From NCBI GenBank assembly GCA_963666295.1, contig OY762707.1, positions 1,054,001-1,118,000 on the forward strand: a stretch of DNA of 64,000 nt, read 5' to 3'. The notes below the pieces were generated by a model. It did not search any database and had not been told where the DNA came from. It saw only the letters and a program-made list of their open reading frames with translations. Every line of letters begins with the position of its first letter. The first letter of the stretch is position 1. Of the stretch, positions 44,146 through 53,681 are shown piece after piece. Made by a program: the position numbers and the translations under genes. Origin of the DNA: QZKY01 sp963666295. GTDB lineage: Bacteria; Pseudomonadota; Gammaproteobacteria; Burkholderiales; Burkholderiaceae_D.

Positions 44146-45924
44146 ATGGCTAAAATGACTGCAGCTGAAGCAGCTGTCCATGTAATGGAAAAAGAAGGCG
44201 TTACTCAATTATTTGGTGTACCAGGCGCAGCGATTAATCCCTTCTATGCCGCCTTGAAAAAACGCGGCTCAATGAAACATATTTTGGCGCGCCACGGTGA
44301 GGCAGTCGGTCACATGGCCGAAGGCTATGCCCGCGCAAAAGCAGGCAATATCGGTGTGGGTGCCTGCACATCCGGCCCTGCTGCGACCGACATGCTGACA
44401 GGTTTGTATTCAGCGCAAGCGGATTCCTGCCCAATTCTCGTGATCACGGGCCAGGCGCCACGTGCGCGTTTGCACAAGGAAGATTTTCAGGCCGTCGACA
44501 TTGAAAAAATGGCCGAGCCAGTAACAAAATGGGCTGTGACCGCACGTGAACCGGCGCTGGTACCGTATCTCTTCCAGAAAGCGTTTCATTTGATGCGCTC
44601 TGGACGTCCTGGCCCCGTCCTGATTGACTTGCCGATGGATGTGCAATTGGCAGAAATTGAGTTCGATCCAGATACCTATACGCCGCTGGAAGTGTTCAAG
44701 CCCAAAGCCAGCCGCGCGCAAATCGAAAAAGCAATTGCGATGCTGAATGAATCCGAGCGCCCCCTGATCGTTTCCGGTGGCGGCGTGATCAACGCCGATG
44801 CTTCCGCACAGCTGGTTGAATTCGCCGAAATCCTTGGCGTGCCGGTTATCCCGACCCTGATGGGCTGGGGCACGATTCCAGACGACCATCCGCTGCAAGC
44901 CGGTCAGGTTGGTATTCAATGCAACAACCGTTATGGCAATGCGAACATGCTTGCTTCCGATTTCGTACTGGGCATCGGCAATCGCTGGGCGAATCGCCAC
45001 ACTGGCACGGTGGATGTGTATACCAAAGGTCGTAAATTCGTACACGTTGACATCGAGCCAACCCAGATTGGCCGCGTCTTCGGGCCAGATTACGGTATCG
45101 TCTCTGATGCAGAATATGCACTGAACCTCTTCGTCGAGGTGGCGAAGGAAATGAAGGCGGCCGGCAAGCTGAAAAATCGCTCGGCCTGGGCGGCAGAATG
45201 CCAGAAGAACAAGCGCACAATGCAACGCAAGATGGATTACGACAATGTACCAATCAAGCCACAGCGCGTTTATCAGGAAATGAACAAGTACTTTGGCAAG
45301 GACACGCGTTACGTCACCACGATTGGCTTGTCGCAAATCGGTGCAGCACAAAGCCTGAACGTCTACAAGCCACGCCACTGGATTAACGCCGGCCAGGCGG
45401 GCCCGCTGGGCTGGACGATTTCTGCCGCGCTGGGCGTACGCGCCTCGGATCCAACCGGCGATATCGTGGCGATTTCCGGCGACTTCGACTTCCAATTCAT
45501 GATCGAAGAATTCGCTGTCGGCGCGCAGTTCAAGCTGCCTTACATGCATGTCGTAGTCAACAACTCTTACCTTGGGCTGATTCGTCAGGGACAAATTGGT
45601 GTTGGCGATATTGATTACTGCGTACAGCTGTCGTTTGATAATATTAATGCGCCAGAAGTCAACGGCTATGGCATTGACTTCGTTAACGTTGTTGAAGGCC
45701 TTGGCTGCAAAGGCATTCGCGTGTTCAAGCCGGAAGACATCATCCCCGCCTTTGAGCAAGCCCGCAAACTGATGGCCGAGTTCCAGGTGCCTGTTATGGT
45801 CGAAATTATCCTGGAGCGCGTCACCAACTTGCCAATGGGTCCGGATATTGACAAAATTAACGAGTTCGGTGGCGCACTTGATATTAAAGACCCGGAAGAA
45901 GTCGAAGAAAAGAAAGCCGCCTGA
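44146..45924 (+). CDS. gcl: Glyoxylate carboligase (tartronate-semialdehyde synthase)
   Basis: A 592-residue ThDP-dependent enzyme that condenses two glyoxylates to tartronate semialdehyde and CO2. ThDP/FAD family layout: PYR domain (VTQLFGVPGAAINPFYAALK), central domain, and PP domain with GDFDFQFMIEEFAVGAQF. The Gcl-type residue context GVPGAAINP replaces the usual catalytic glutamate by valine or another residue, as expected for this enzyme. The start ATG 44146 follows a strong AAGGAGGT; an upstream in-frame start at 44125 is weaker. First gene of the glycerate-pathway operon. Confidence 0.95.
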   Translation: MAKMTAAEAAVHVMEKEGVTQLFGVPGAAINPFYAALKKRGSMKHILARHGEAVGHMAEGYARAKAGNIGVGACTSGPAATDMLTGLYSAQADSCPILVITGQAPRARLHKEDFQAVDIEKMAEPVTKWAVTAREPALVPYLFQKAFHLMRSGRPGPVLIDLPMDVQLAEIEFDPDTYTPLEVFKPKASRAQIEKAIAMLNESERPLIVSGGGVINADASAQLVEFAEILGVPVIPTLMGWGTIPDDHPLQAGQVGIQCNNRYGNANMLASDFVLGIGNRWANRHTGTVDVYTKGRKFVHVDIEPTQIGRVFGPDYGIVSDAEYALNLFVEVAKEMKAAGKLKNRSAWAAECQKNKRTMQRKMDYDNVPIKPQRVYQEMNKYFGKDTRYVTTIGLSQIGAAQSLNVYKPRHWINAGQAGPLGWTISAALGVRASDPTGDIVAISGDFDFQFMIEEFAVGAQFKLPYMHVVVNNSYLGLIRQGQIGVGDIDYCVQLSFDNINAPEVNGYGIDFVNVVEGLGCKGIRVFKPEDIIPAFEQARKLMAEFQVPVMVEIILERVTNLPMGPDIDKINEFGGALDIKDPEEVEEKKAA

Positions 45925-45960
45925 ACGCTACAAAACAACATAAGGAAAAAGGGAGCCGTA

Positions 45961-46740
45961 ATGCCTAAATTAGCAGCTAATCTGAGCATGTTATTTAACG
46001 AAGTCGCGTTCATGGATCGCTTTGAAGCAGCAGCAAGAGCAGGCTTCAAAGGTGTCGAATTCCTGTTCCCATATGACTTCGACATGGATCAAATCGTTGA
46101 AAAAATCCAGTCCAACAATCTTGAGATTGTTCTGCACAACCTGCCCGCCGGTAACTGGGCGGGCGGTGACCGGGGCATCGGCTGCCTGCCGGATCGCGTC
46201 GGCGAGTTCCAGGATGGCGTTGGCAAGGCCATTGAGGCCGCCAAAAAACTGGGGGTCAAGCAACTTAACTGTCTGGCCGGTATTGCGCCCGACGGCGTCG
46301 CACCGGAAAAACTGCATGCCACGCTGGTTGCTAACCTGAAATTTGCTGCCAATGCACTGAAGGCCGAAGGCATCCGCCTGCTCGCCGAGCCAGTCAACAC
46401 CTTCAACATTCCCGGCTTCTTCCTGAACCGGACCCAGCAGGCCATCGACATCATCAAAGAAGTCGGCTCGGATAACCTGTTCCTGCAGCATGACATCTAC
46501 CACATGCAACGCATGGAAGGCGAACTGGCCAGTACGATCCAGGCGAACCTGCCGATGATCAAGCACATGCAGTTGGCAGACAATCCGGGGCGCAACGAGC
46601 CTGGCACCGGCGAAATCAATTACAAATTCCTCTTCAAGTTCATTGATGAACTGGGTTACGACGGCTGGATCGGTTGCGAGTACAGCCCGAAGACGACAAC
46701 CGAAGAAGGACTAGGCTGGATCGCCGAACATGGTGCGTAA
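45961..46740 (+). CDS. hyi: Hydroxypyruvate isomerase
   Basis: A 259-residue TIM-barrel enzyme that interconverts hydroxypyruvate and tartronate semialdehyde. N-terminal KLAANLSMLFNEVAFMDRF, the metal-site segments LLAEPVNTFNIPGFFLN and HDIYHMQRMEG, and GCEYSPKTTTEEGLGW are typical of Hyi. Start ATG 45961 is 36 bases after the gcl stop, with AAAAGGGAG upstream. Confidence 0.95.
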   Translation: MPKLAANLSMLFNEVAFMDRFEAAARAGFKGVEFLFPYDFDMDQIVEKIQSNNLEIVLHNLPAGNWAGGDRGIGCLPDRVGEFQDGVGKAIEAAKKLGVKQLNCLAGIAPDGVAPEKLHATLVANLKFAANALKAEGIRLLAEPVNTFNIPGFFLNRTQQAIDIIKEVGSDNLFLQHDIYHMQRMEGELASTIQANLPMIKHMQLADNPGRNEPGTGEINYKFLFKFIDELGYDGWIGCEYSPKTTTEEGLGWIAEHGA

Positions 46741-46778
46741 AAGCCTGAATTAATCGAACTCACAAACAGGAGAAAAAA

Positions 46779-47666
46779 ATGGCAAAAGTAGGTTTTATCG
46801 GGCTGGGCATTATGGGTGTGCCCATGGCAGGTCACCTGATTGCAGGTGGCAATGAACTGTTTGCGTATGACAGAAGCAAGCAGTCACAAGAGCTGGCTGA
46901 TGCCGGTGCCACCTTCTGCGCAAGCTCGACAGAAGTCGCACAAAATGCAGACATTATTATCATGATGGTGCCAGACACACCACACGTCGAGGACGTTCTG
47001 TTCGGAGAAAACGGCGTCGCTGCCGGCATTTCCGCAGGCAAGATCGTCGTAGACATGAGCTCGATCTGCCCCATCAGCACCAAGGAATTCGCCAAGAAAA
47101 TTAACGATCTGGGCTGCGAATATCTGGATGCGCCAGTATCCGGTGGCGAAGTAGGCGCAAAGGCCGGCACCCTGACCATCATGGTTGGCGGTAACGAAGC
47201 CGCCTTCAATGCGGTCAAGCCGCTATTTGACCTGATGGGCAAGAACATCACCCTGGTCGGCGGCAATGGTGATGGCCAAACCACCAAGGTTGCGAACCAG
47301 ATCATTGTTGCGCTGAATATTCAGGCCGTTTCCGAAGCGTTGCTGTTTGCCTCCAAAGCGGGCGCAGATCCCGCCAAGGTACGCGAAGCGCTGATGGGCG
47401 GATTTGCTTCATCGAAGATTCTCGAGGTGCATGGCGAACGCATGATCAAGCGCACTTTCAATCCAGGCTTCCGCATCGAGTTGCACCAGAAAGATCTGAA
47501 TCTGGCAATTCAGGGTGGAAAGTCCATGGGCATTTCGCTACCAAACACCGCGATGGCGCAAGAATTGATGAATGCATGCGCAGGCAACGGCATGAGCGGT
47601 CTCGATCACTCCGCACTGTGTCGTGCGGTAGAAATCATGTCTAACCATGAGATCGCAAAAGCATAA
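46779..47666 (+). CDS. glxR: Tartronate semialdehyde reductase
   Basis: A 295-residue beta-hydroxyacid dehydrogenase. It reduces tartronate semialdehyde to D-glycerate with NAD(P)H. N-terminal dinucleotide fold VGFIGLGIMGVPMAGHL, the substrate motif DAPVSGGEVGAKAG, the catalytic lysine segment GDGQTTKVANQIIV and C-terminal KDLNLAIQGGKSM are complete. It starts 38 bases after hyi behind CAGGAGAAAA. Confidence 0.96.
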   Translation: MAKVGFIGLGIMGVPMAGHLIAGGNELFAYDRSKQSQELADAGATFCASSTEVAQNADIIIMMVPDTPHVEDVLFGENGVAAGISAGKIVVDMSSICPISTKEFAKKINDLGCEYLDAPVSGGEVGAKAGTLTIMVGGNEAAFNAVKPLFDLMGKNITLVGGNGDGQTTKVANQIIVALNIQAVSEALLFASKAGADPAKVREALMGGFASSKILEVHGERMIKRTFNPGFRIELHQKDLNLAIQGGKSMGISLPNTAMAQELMNACAGNGMSGLDHSALCRAVEIMSNHEIAKA

Positions 47667-47810
47667 GCTTGCTGCTTAGCGCAGTGGTGCAATTGGCCAC
47701 AAAACCATTGCATCACTTATCGTTACTTTTCGGCCATCAAACATTGACGTCATGCCCCAGAAAGTGTGACTCGCTATGTTTCGATGGCCATATTTACAAT
47801 GGGCTCCAGC

Positions 47811-49082
47811 ATGTCTCAGATTAATGACCCAAAACAATTCCTGATGGACCTGTATGAAAGCGCCGTCTCGTCAGTCAGTCCGGCCAAATGCTTGCCTGCG
47901 TTCCTGCCCAAACCCACCTCGGGTGGGCGTACCATTGTAATCGGTGCCGGCAAGGGCGCGGCGGCCATGGCCAAGGCTGTTGAAGACCATTGGGAGGGCC
48001 CCATTTCGGGTCTGGTCGTCACTCGCTACGGGCATGGCGCCGATTGCAAGCAAATCGAAGTCGTTGAAGCAGCGCACCCCGTACCGGATGAAGCCGGACG
48101 CGCCGCAGCTGGCCGGATCATGAACCTCATACAGAATTTGAACGAAAACGACCTGGTGCTGTGCCTGATTTCCGGCGGTGGTTCGGCCTTGCTCGCGCTG
48201 CCTGCTGAAGGCATCACGCTGGAGCAAAAGCAGGCGCTCAATCGCGATTTGCTGCGCAGTGGTGCCAATATTGCCGAAATGAATTGTGTGCGAAAACACT
48301 TGTCGGCCATTAAAGGGGGGCGACTGGCACTGGCTTGCGCGCCAGCACGTGTGGTCACGCTGCTGATTTCTGACATCCCGGGCGATGACCCCGGCATTAT
48401 TGCAAGCGGTCCAACCCTGACGGACCCGACAACCTGCGCCGATTCGCTCGCCATCCTGAAAAAATACGACATCGCGATTCCAGACAATATCCGCCAGCAC
48501 CTTGAGTCCGGCGTCGGTGAAACACCCAAACCTGGCGATGCGCGCTTTGAAGGTCACAGCCACCATGTCATTGCAACCGCACAAATGGCACTGGAGGCCG
48601 CGGCAGCAACCGCGCGTGCCGCAGGCGTGACGCCACACATTCTGTCGGATGATATTGAAGGTGAATCACGCGATATCGCACAAATGCATGCCGCGCTCGC
48701 GCGCCAGATTGTTCGCCGCAACCAGCCATTTACAGCGCCGTGCGTACTTATTTCTGGCGGCGAGACCACCGTCACGGTACGCGGTAACGGCCGCGGCGGC
48801 CGCAACGCGGAATTTCTACTCAGCCTAGCCGTCGCACTGGATGGCAACCCGAACATTCATGCCATCGCCTGCGACACAGATGGCATTGACGGCTCTGAAG
48901 ATAATGCCGGCGCCATTTACACCCCCGAATCTCTGGAGCGTGCGACCGAACTCGGTTTACGTGCTGCCACGCTCCTCGACAACAACGATGGATACGGGTT
49001 TTTTAGTGCTCTGGATGATTTGATCGTAAGCGGACCGACCCGCACCAACGTCAATGATTTCCGAGCCATTCTGATTTTTTAA
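47811..49082 (+). CDS. ttuD: Glycerate 2-kinase (MOFRL family)
   Basis: A 423-residue glycerate kinase type 2, with an N-terminal domain (GRTIVIGAGKGAAAMAKAVE) and the C-terminal MOFRL domain (ISGGETTVTVRGNGRGGRNAEFLL). In this family it phosphorylates glycerate to 2-phosphoglycerate. The start is ATG 47811; the frame is open upstream to 47766 but that part is poor. A 144-bp gap separates it from glxR without a clear terminator. Confidence 0.93.
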   Translation: MSQINDPKQFLMDLYESAVSSVSPAKCLPAFLPKPTSGGRTIVIGAGKGAAAMAKAVEDHWEGPISGLVVTRYGHGADCKQIEVVEAAHPVPDEAGRAAAGRIMNLIQNLNENDLVLCLISGGGSALLALPAEGITLEQKQALNRDLLRSGANIAEMNCVRKHLSAIKGGRLALACAPARVVTLLISDIPGDDPGIIASGPTLTDPTTCADSLAILKKYDIAIPDNIRQHLESGVGETPKPGDARFEGHSHHVIATAQMALEAAAATARAAGVTPHILSDDIEGESRDIAQMHAALARQIVRRNQPFTAPCVLISGGETTVTVRGNGRGGRNAEFLLSLAVALDGNPNIHAIACDTDGIDGSEDNAGAIYTPESLERATELGLRAATLLDNNDGYGFFSALDDLIVSGPTRTNVNDFRAILIF

Positions 49083-49103
49083 TTTTGCAGGGGCATTTTC
49101 ACT

Positions 49104-50525
49104 ATGCGACGTAATCGTAAAGCAAAAATTGTAGCAACACTCGGGCCAGCCAGTTCAGACAGAGAAACCATTCTGGAACTGTTCAAGGCAGGCGTCGATG
49201 TTTTCCGATTCAACTTCAGCCACGGAACCCAGGAAGACCATCGTGCGCGCTATGATATCGTGCGCGACATCGAACGTGCCGTTGGCCGACCAATTGCCAT
49301 TCTCGCGGATCTACAAGGCCCGAAATTGCGCATTGGCACGTTTGTTGATGGTAATGTTTTACTCCCGAACGGTAGCAAATTCACGCTCGACCGCAACCCG
49401 GAAGGCGGAAACAACCAGCGCGTCTGTCTGCCACACCCGGAACTGTTTGACGTCATTACTGCCGGCCAGTCGCTGTCACTCGACGACGGCAAGCTGCGCC
49501 TGAAAGTATTGGAGAGCAATAAGGACGGTATTCACACCGAAGTGGTTACCGGAGGCGTCCTGTCCAACCGCAAAGGTGTCAACGTTCCAGATGTCATCCT
49601 GCCAATCCCGGTATTAACGGAAAAGGATCGCCGCGATCTGGAATTTGCGCTTTCGCTTGGCGTAGACTGGGTGGCGCTGTCCTTCGTGCAGCGCCCGGAA
49701 GACCTGATTGAAGCGCGCAATATCATCAATGGCCGCGCTGCGCTGATGACCAAGCTGGAAAAACCTGCCGCACTGGAGCGCCTGGACGAAATCGTTCAAT
49801 CCTCTGACGCCGTCATGGTCGCTCGCGGTGATCTGGGTGTGGAAATTCCACCAGAGCGTGTGCCGGGCGTGCAAAAACGCATCCTGCGTGCCTGCCGCCA
49901 TTATGGCAAGCCCAGCATCATTGCGACACAGATGCTGGAATCAATGATCAATTCGCCCACACCCACGCGCGCCGAAGCCTCTGACGTGGCTACTGCCATT
50001 TATGAAGGTGCGGATGCGGTCATGCTGTCGGCAGAATCGGCCAGCGGTGCCTACCCCGTCCAGGCAGTTTCGATCATGAACCGGATCGTCGTCGAGGTCG
50101 AGCAAGACCCGATCTACCCCAGCATGATCAATGCACAAAGCGAAGCGACTTTCTCCAGCCCCGGCGATGCCATTTGCTCCGCGCTCAAAAACGTAGCGCA
50201 AACGATTAACGCTGCGGCATGCGTGACGTACACCGCCTCCGGCCACACCAGCCTGCGTGCCGCACGTGAACGCCCGATGGCACCGATCCTGAGCATTACA
50301 CCCAACATGAATACCGCGCGCCGTCAGGCACTTACTTGGGGCGTTCACTCAACATTGATCGAAAACGATGTCGCGGATGTGGAAGAAATGGTGAACGCCG
50401 CCTGCGAAGCGGCCAAGCGGGAAGACTTTGCCAGCCCGGGTAGCCTGCTCGCGATTGCCGCCGGCATGCCATTTGGTCAACCGGGAACAACGAATCTGCT
50501 ACGCGTCGTCGAAGTCGGCGAATAG
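49104..50525 (+). CDS. pyk: Pyruvate kinase
   Basis: A 473-residue enzyme that turns phosphoenolpyruvate into pyruvate with ATP formation. N-terminal KIVATLGPASSDRETI, VFRFNFSHG, DLQGPKLRIG, the signature MVARGDLGVEIP, and ATQMLESMINSPTPTRAE are all present. It follows ttuD by 21 bases, so the operon leads from glyoxylate to pyruvate. Its last 35 codons are duplicated at 53473-53577. Confidence 0.97.
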   Translation: MRRNRKAKIVATLGPASSDRETILELFKAGVDVFRFNFSHGTQEDHRARYDIVRDIERAVGRPIAILADLQGPKLRIGTFVDGNVLLPNGSKFTLDRNPEGGNNQRVCLPHPELFDVITAGQSLSLDDGKLRLKVLESNKDGIHTEVVTGGVLSNRKGVNVPDVILPIPVLTEKDRRDLEFALSLGVDWVALSFVQRPEDLIEARNIINGRAALMTKLEKPAALERLDEIVQSSDAVMVARGDLGVEIPPERVPGVQKRILRACRHYGKPSIIATQMLESMINSPTPTRAEASDVATAIYEGADAVMLSAESASGAYPVQAVSIMNRIVVEVEQDPIYPSMINAQSEATFSSPGDAICSALKNVAQTINAAACVTYTASGHTSLRAARERPMAPILSITPNMNTARRQALTWGVHSTLIENDVADVEEMVNAACEAAKREDFASPGSLLAIAAGMPFGQPGTTNLLRVVEVGE

Positions 50526-50548
50526 TACGATTTGGATGGTCATTAAAA

Positions 50549-50577
50549 AGCGGCTCGGCAACGGAGCCGCTTTTTTT
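50549..50577 (+). terminator. Rho-independent terminator after pyk
   Basis: The stem AGCGGCTC/GAGCCGCT with loop GGCAACG is followed by seven T. It ends the gcl-pyk operon. A related terminator follows the duplicated pyk tail at 53600. Confidence 0.85.
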
Positions 50578-50665
50578 GGACGTCACGAACATCTGTAAAA
50601 AATATGTCGCTGACAAACTTTACTTGCCCCACCTGTTCCTGCTTACCTCAAAGTAGGCGCACTTC

Positions 50666-50693
50666 TTGCACGAAAGCAATAAATATGTAATAA
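50666..50693 (+). promoter_or_regulatory. Possible promoter of the SBP-PAS-GGDEF-EAL gene
   Basis: TTGCAC (50666-50671), a 16-bp spacer and TAATAA (50688-50693). It lies between the pyk terminator and the next gene, about 115 bases before its start. Confidence 0.3.
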
Positions 50694-50806
50694 AAGAGCG
50701 ATAACATGTCCCATTCAGGAGCACCTTGATCGAAACCGTTTAGAACTTTCAAACTCATTTCATTTCTTTCAGGCGCAAAATACGCTTGTGCCGACGCAAA
50801 ATCAAA

Positions 50807-53428
50807 ATGACTATTTTGCAGCGTCCTCTATCTCCGGTACCGAACCGGGCCTCAAAAGCCTATTTTCTGCGTGCGCTTTCGGCGCTTATTGTCTGCCTGC
50901 TTTCTGCTCCTGCCCTTGCTCTGGCGGACAAACCGCCAGCAAGCATCACCGTTGTCATGGACGACAATTACCCGCCTTATGTCATTCGCTACCCGGATGG
51001 CAGAATCCAAGGCATTTTGAAAGAGCGGTGGGATCTCTGGTCAAAAAAAACGGGCATCAAGCCAAAAATCATTGCCAGCGACTGGCTAAAAGCCCAGCAA
51101 ATCATGCGCGACGGTCAAGCCGATGTGCTTGACACCGCATTCAGAACCGCAACGCGGGAAAAATGGCTGAAATTTGGGGAGCCTTATGCCTCAATGGAGA
51201 CCGCCATTTTTTTTCATGAGTCGCTCGGAAATATTGAAACGCTATCAGCTTTGAAAAGCTTTACGGTCGGTGTTAAGAGTGGCGGAGCAACAACAAAATG
51301 GCTTCAATCACACGGCGTAAACAATTTACGCGAATTTAAAAGCTACGAAGCCATCATCAAAGCTGCTCGAAATGGTGAAATTCTCACCTTTTGCATGGAA
51401 ACATCGCCAGCCATGTTTTTCCTTTATAAATATCATCTAGCCAACGAATATAATCATTCAGAACCCCTCTATTTTGGTCATTTTCACTGGGCGACGCACA
51501 AGAATAAGGCATTCCTGCACCAGATCATTTCGAGCGGATTCAAGCAAATATCCGACGAAGAGAATAAGGCCATTCTCAAAAAATGGCTGGTTGTCCCTCA
51601 AAAAATCCATGGCTATAGCGCCTACGCGAAATATTTCACCCACGCCGTGTTAATTATTGCCGGCCTGATCTCGGCCTTGGCCTTGCTGAGTTGGGGGCTT
51701 CGTCGCAAGGTTCGATCCAAGACTGCGGAACTATCTTCAACCCTGGATGAACTGCGCTCAAGCGAACAATACAATCGCATGCTGTTTGAAAATTCAATGC
51801 TCGGCTTGTGCCTGTGCAGGCTGGACGGCACCATCGTCGATGCCAATCAGGCTTTTGCTGACATCATAGGCACGTCTCTGGAAAAAGTCCTGCAAACCTC
51901 GACCCGAAAAATTACACCAAAAGAATATCTGTCTACCGATGAGCATCTGGTTGAAGTGCTTTTGACGGAAGGACAATATGGGCCTTGCGACAAGGAATAT
52001 ATCCATACGTCCGGCAAACGCATCCCCGTTCGCATCATGGGAAAATTGATCGAAAAGGGCGAAGAGCAACTGATTTTGTCTTCTGTTGAAGACATATCGA
52101 CACAAAAAGCCGCCGAAGAAAGAATTAATTTTCTGGCGTTCCACGATGCGCTAACCGGTTTACCGAACCGTATGATAGTCCGTGAGCGCCTGGAGCAAGC
52201 CTTTCTTCATGCCAACCGCTTTGAACATAAGGTGGCGCTGCTCTTTCTTGACCTGGACAATTTCAAAAGCATAAATGACACGCTGGGCCACTCCGTCGGT
52301 GACAAATTGCTCATTGAAATTGGCGCCCGTCTAACAAGTGTTTTGCGCCAAACGGATACCGTCTGCCGTCAGGGCGGCGATGAATTTCTGATTATTTTGC
52401 CGGACTTGTCCGACACCGCCAAAGTAGCTGAAATTCTGGACAACATTATGCAATGGATGCGCAATCCCTTCGTCATTTATGGTCATGAACTGAACACATC
52501 ATTTTCCGTCGGCGTTGCCATTTACCCTGAAGATGGCGATGATTTCGACACATTGATGAAAAACGCGGATATAGCGATGTATCAAGCGAAAGACTTCGGA
52601 CGAAATACCTATCGCTTCTTTGACGCGAAGATGCACGCCGATGCCATCACACGTATGCAACTTGGGAATGCGTTAAGGCGCGCACTCGAAAATAATGAAC
52701 TTTTCCTGCAGTACCAGCCGCTAATTAATCTTGCAAGCGGAAAAATCATTGGTGCCGAAGCCTTGTTGCGCTGGCAGCACCCGAAACAGGGATTGATTCC
52801 GCCAGAGCAGTTTATTCCGATTGCTGAAAGTACTGGCCTCATTGTTCCTATCGGTGAGTGGGTGCTGCACATCGCCTGCCAGCAAGCCGCCGAATGGCAT
52901 CGCGCCGGATGGGTGGATTTACAAATGGCCGTCAACCTCTCCGGCGTGCAGTTCCGTCGTTCCAACCTGGAACAGACCATTCTGACGGCGATTCAGACTT
53001 CCGGCATTGACCCAAACTTGCTGGAGCTGGAACTGACGGAATCCATCCTCCTGGAGCATGTCGACCACGTTCTGGGTGTCGTGCAAAAACTCAAGTCACA
53101 TGGCGTGAAATTGTCCATTGATGACTTTGGAACGGGTTATTCCAGCCTGTCTTACTTGAAGCGTTTTGCGGTCGACAAACTAAAAATCGACCGATCCTTT
53201 ATCCGTGACCTATCTACTGACCCGGATGATGAGGCCATTGTTCAGGCCATTATTCAGATGGCACAAAGTCTTGATCTTAAAATTCTTGCGGAAGGGGTGG
53301 AAACCGACGAAATTCTGGCGCGCTTGCGCAAGCTTCAGTGTGATGAAGCGCAAGGATACCTCTTTGCACGCCCAATGTCGGCAACAGACTTCGCCGCCTA
53401 TCTGGAAAAGTCCAGCGCAGACACATAG
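50807..53428 (+). CDS. Transmembrane sensor with SBP_bac_3, PAS, GGDEF and EAL domains
   Basis: An 873-residue cyclic-di-GMP enzyme. Signal-anchor segment near 20-40; periplasmic solute-binding-protein-type sensor (about 45-265, ASITVVMDDNYPPYVIRYPDG is its first part); membrane helix near 278-298; PAS (about 320-435); GGDEF at 523-527 with an RxxD inhibitory site RQTD at 514-517; EAL at 651-653 with ELTES, DDFGTGYSS, LKID and EGVET. Both catalytic motifs look intact. The start is ATG 50807; the alternative TTG 50786 is less likely. It probably senses an amino-acid-like ligand and makes or breaks c-di-GMP. It lies between pyk and a copy of the pyk 3' end. Confidence 0.9.
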   Translation: MTILQRPLSPVPNRASKAYFLRALSALIVCLLSAPALALADKPPASITVVMDDNYPPYVIRYPDGRIQGILKERWDLWSKKTGIKPKIIASDWLKAQQIMRDGQADVLDTAFRTATREKWLKFGEPYASMETAIFFHESLGNIETLSALKSFTVGVKSGGATTKWLQSHGVNNLREFKSYEAIIKAARNGEILTFCMETSPAMFFLYKYHLANEYNHSEPLYFGHFHWATHKNKAFLHQIISSGFKQISDEENKAILKKWLVVPQKIHGYSAYAKYFTHAVLIIAGLISALALLSWGLRRKVRSKTAELSSTLDELRSSEQYNRMLFENSMLGLCLCRLDGTIVDANQAFADIIGTSLEKVLQTSTRKITPKEYLSTDEHLVEVLLTEGQYGPCDKEYIHTSGKRIPVRIMGKLIEKGEEQLILSSVEDISTQKAAEERINFLAFHDALTGLPNRMIVRERLEQAFLHANRFEHKVALLFLDLDNFKSINDTLGHSVGDKLLIEIGARLTSVLRQTDTVCRQGGDEFLIILPDLSDTAKVAEILDNIMQWMRNPFVIYGHELNTSFSVGVAIYPEDGDDFDTLMKNADIAMYQAKDFGRNTYRFFDAKMHADAITRMQLGNALRRALENNELFLQYQPLINLASGKIIGAEALLRWQHPKQGLIPPEQFIPIAESTGLIVPIGEWVLHIACQQAAEWHRAGWVDLQMAVNLSGVQFRRSNLEQTILTAIQTSGIDPNLLELELTESILLEHVDHVLGVVQKLKSHGVKLSIDDFGTGYSSLSYLKRFAVDKLKIDRSFIRDLSTDPDDEAIVQAIIQMAQSLDLKILAEGVETDEILARLRKLQCDEAQGYLFARPMSATDFAAYLEKSSADT

Positions 53429-53472
53429 CCGGCAGCATTGGTAGTGCAAAACCTGTCTCTGCAACCAGGCCG

Positions 53473-53577
53473 GAAGACTTCATCGGCCCGGGCAGCCTGC
53501 TCGCGATTGCCGCCGGCATGCCATTTGGCCAACCGGGAACAACGAATCTGCTATGCGTCGTTGAAGTCAACGAATAG
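53473..53577 (+). pseudogene. Remnant copy of the pyk 3' end
   Basis: 105 bases that encode the last 34 residues of pyruvate kinase plus stop, in frame: EDFIGPGSLLAIAAGMPFGQ and on to VVEVNE. Thirty of 34 residues match the pyk end at 50421-50525. Homology continues into the spacer and a following terminator. No start or upstream pyk sequence remains. It shows that this locus arose by duplication or by recombination involving a second pyk copy. Confidence 0.85.
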
Positions 53578-53599
53578 TATCGTTGAAACGATTATTAAA

Positions 53600-53633
53600 A
53601 AGGCGGCTCTGTTTTCAGGAGCCGCCTTTTTTT
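53600..53633 (+). terminator. Rho-independent terminator after the pyk remnant
   Basis: AGGCGGCTC pairs with GAGCCGCCT-type sequence around GTTTTCAG-like loop, then seven T. It can serve the upstream GGDEF-EAL gene and, in the other direction, the convergent diguanylate cyclase gene. Confidence 0.85.
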
Positions 53634-53681
53634 GTGGAATGTTTACTTCCGCTCCCGCCCCTGAACGCGCGGACAACGCTA

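Noticed and set aside
44410..45759. 449-codon minus-strand frame inside gcl
   Set aside because: Antisense to a strongly conserved gene; no start signal or domain.
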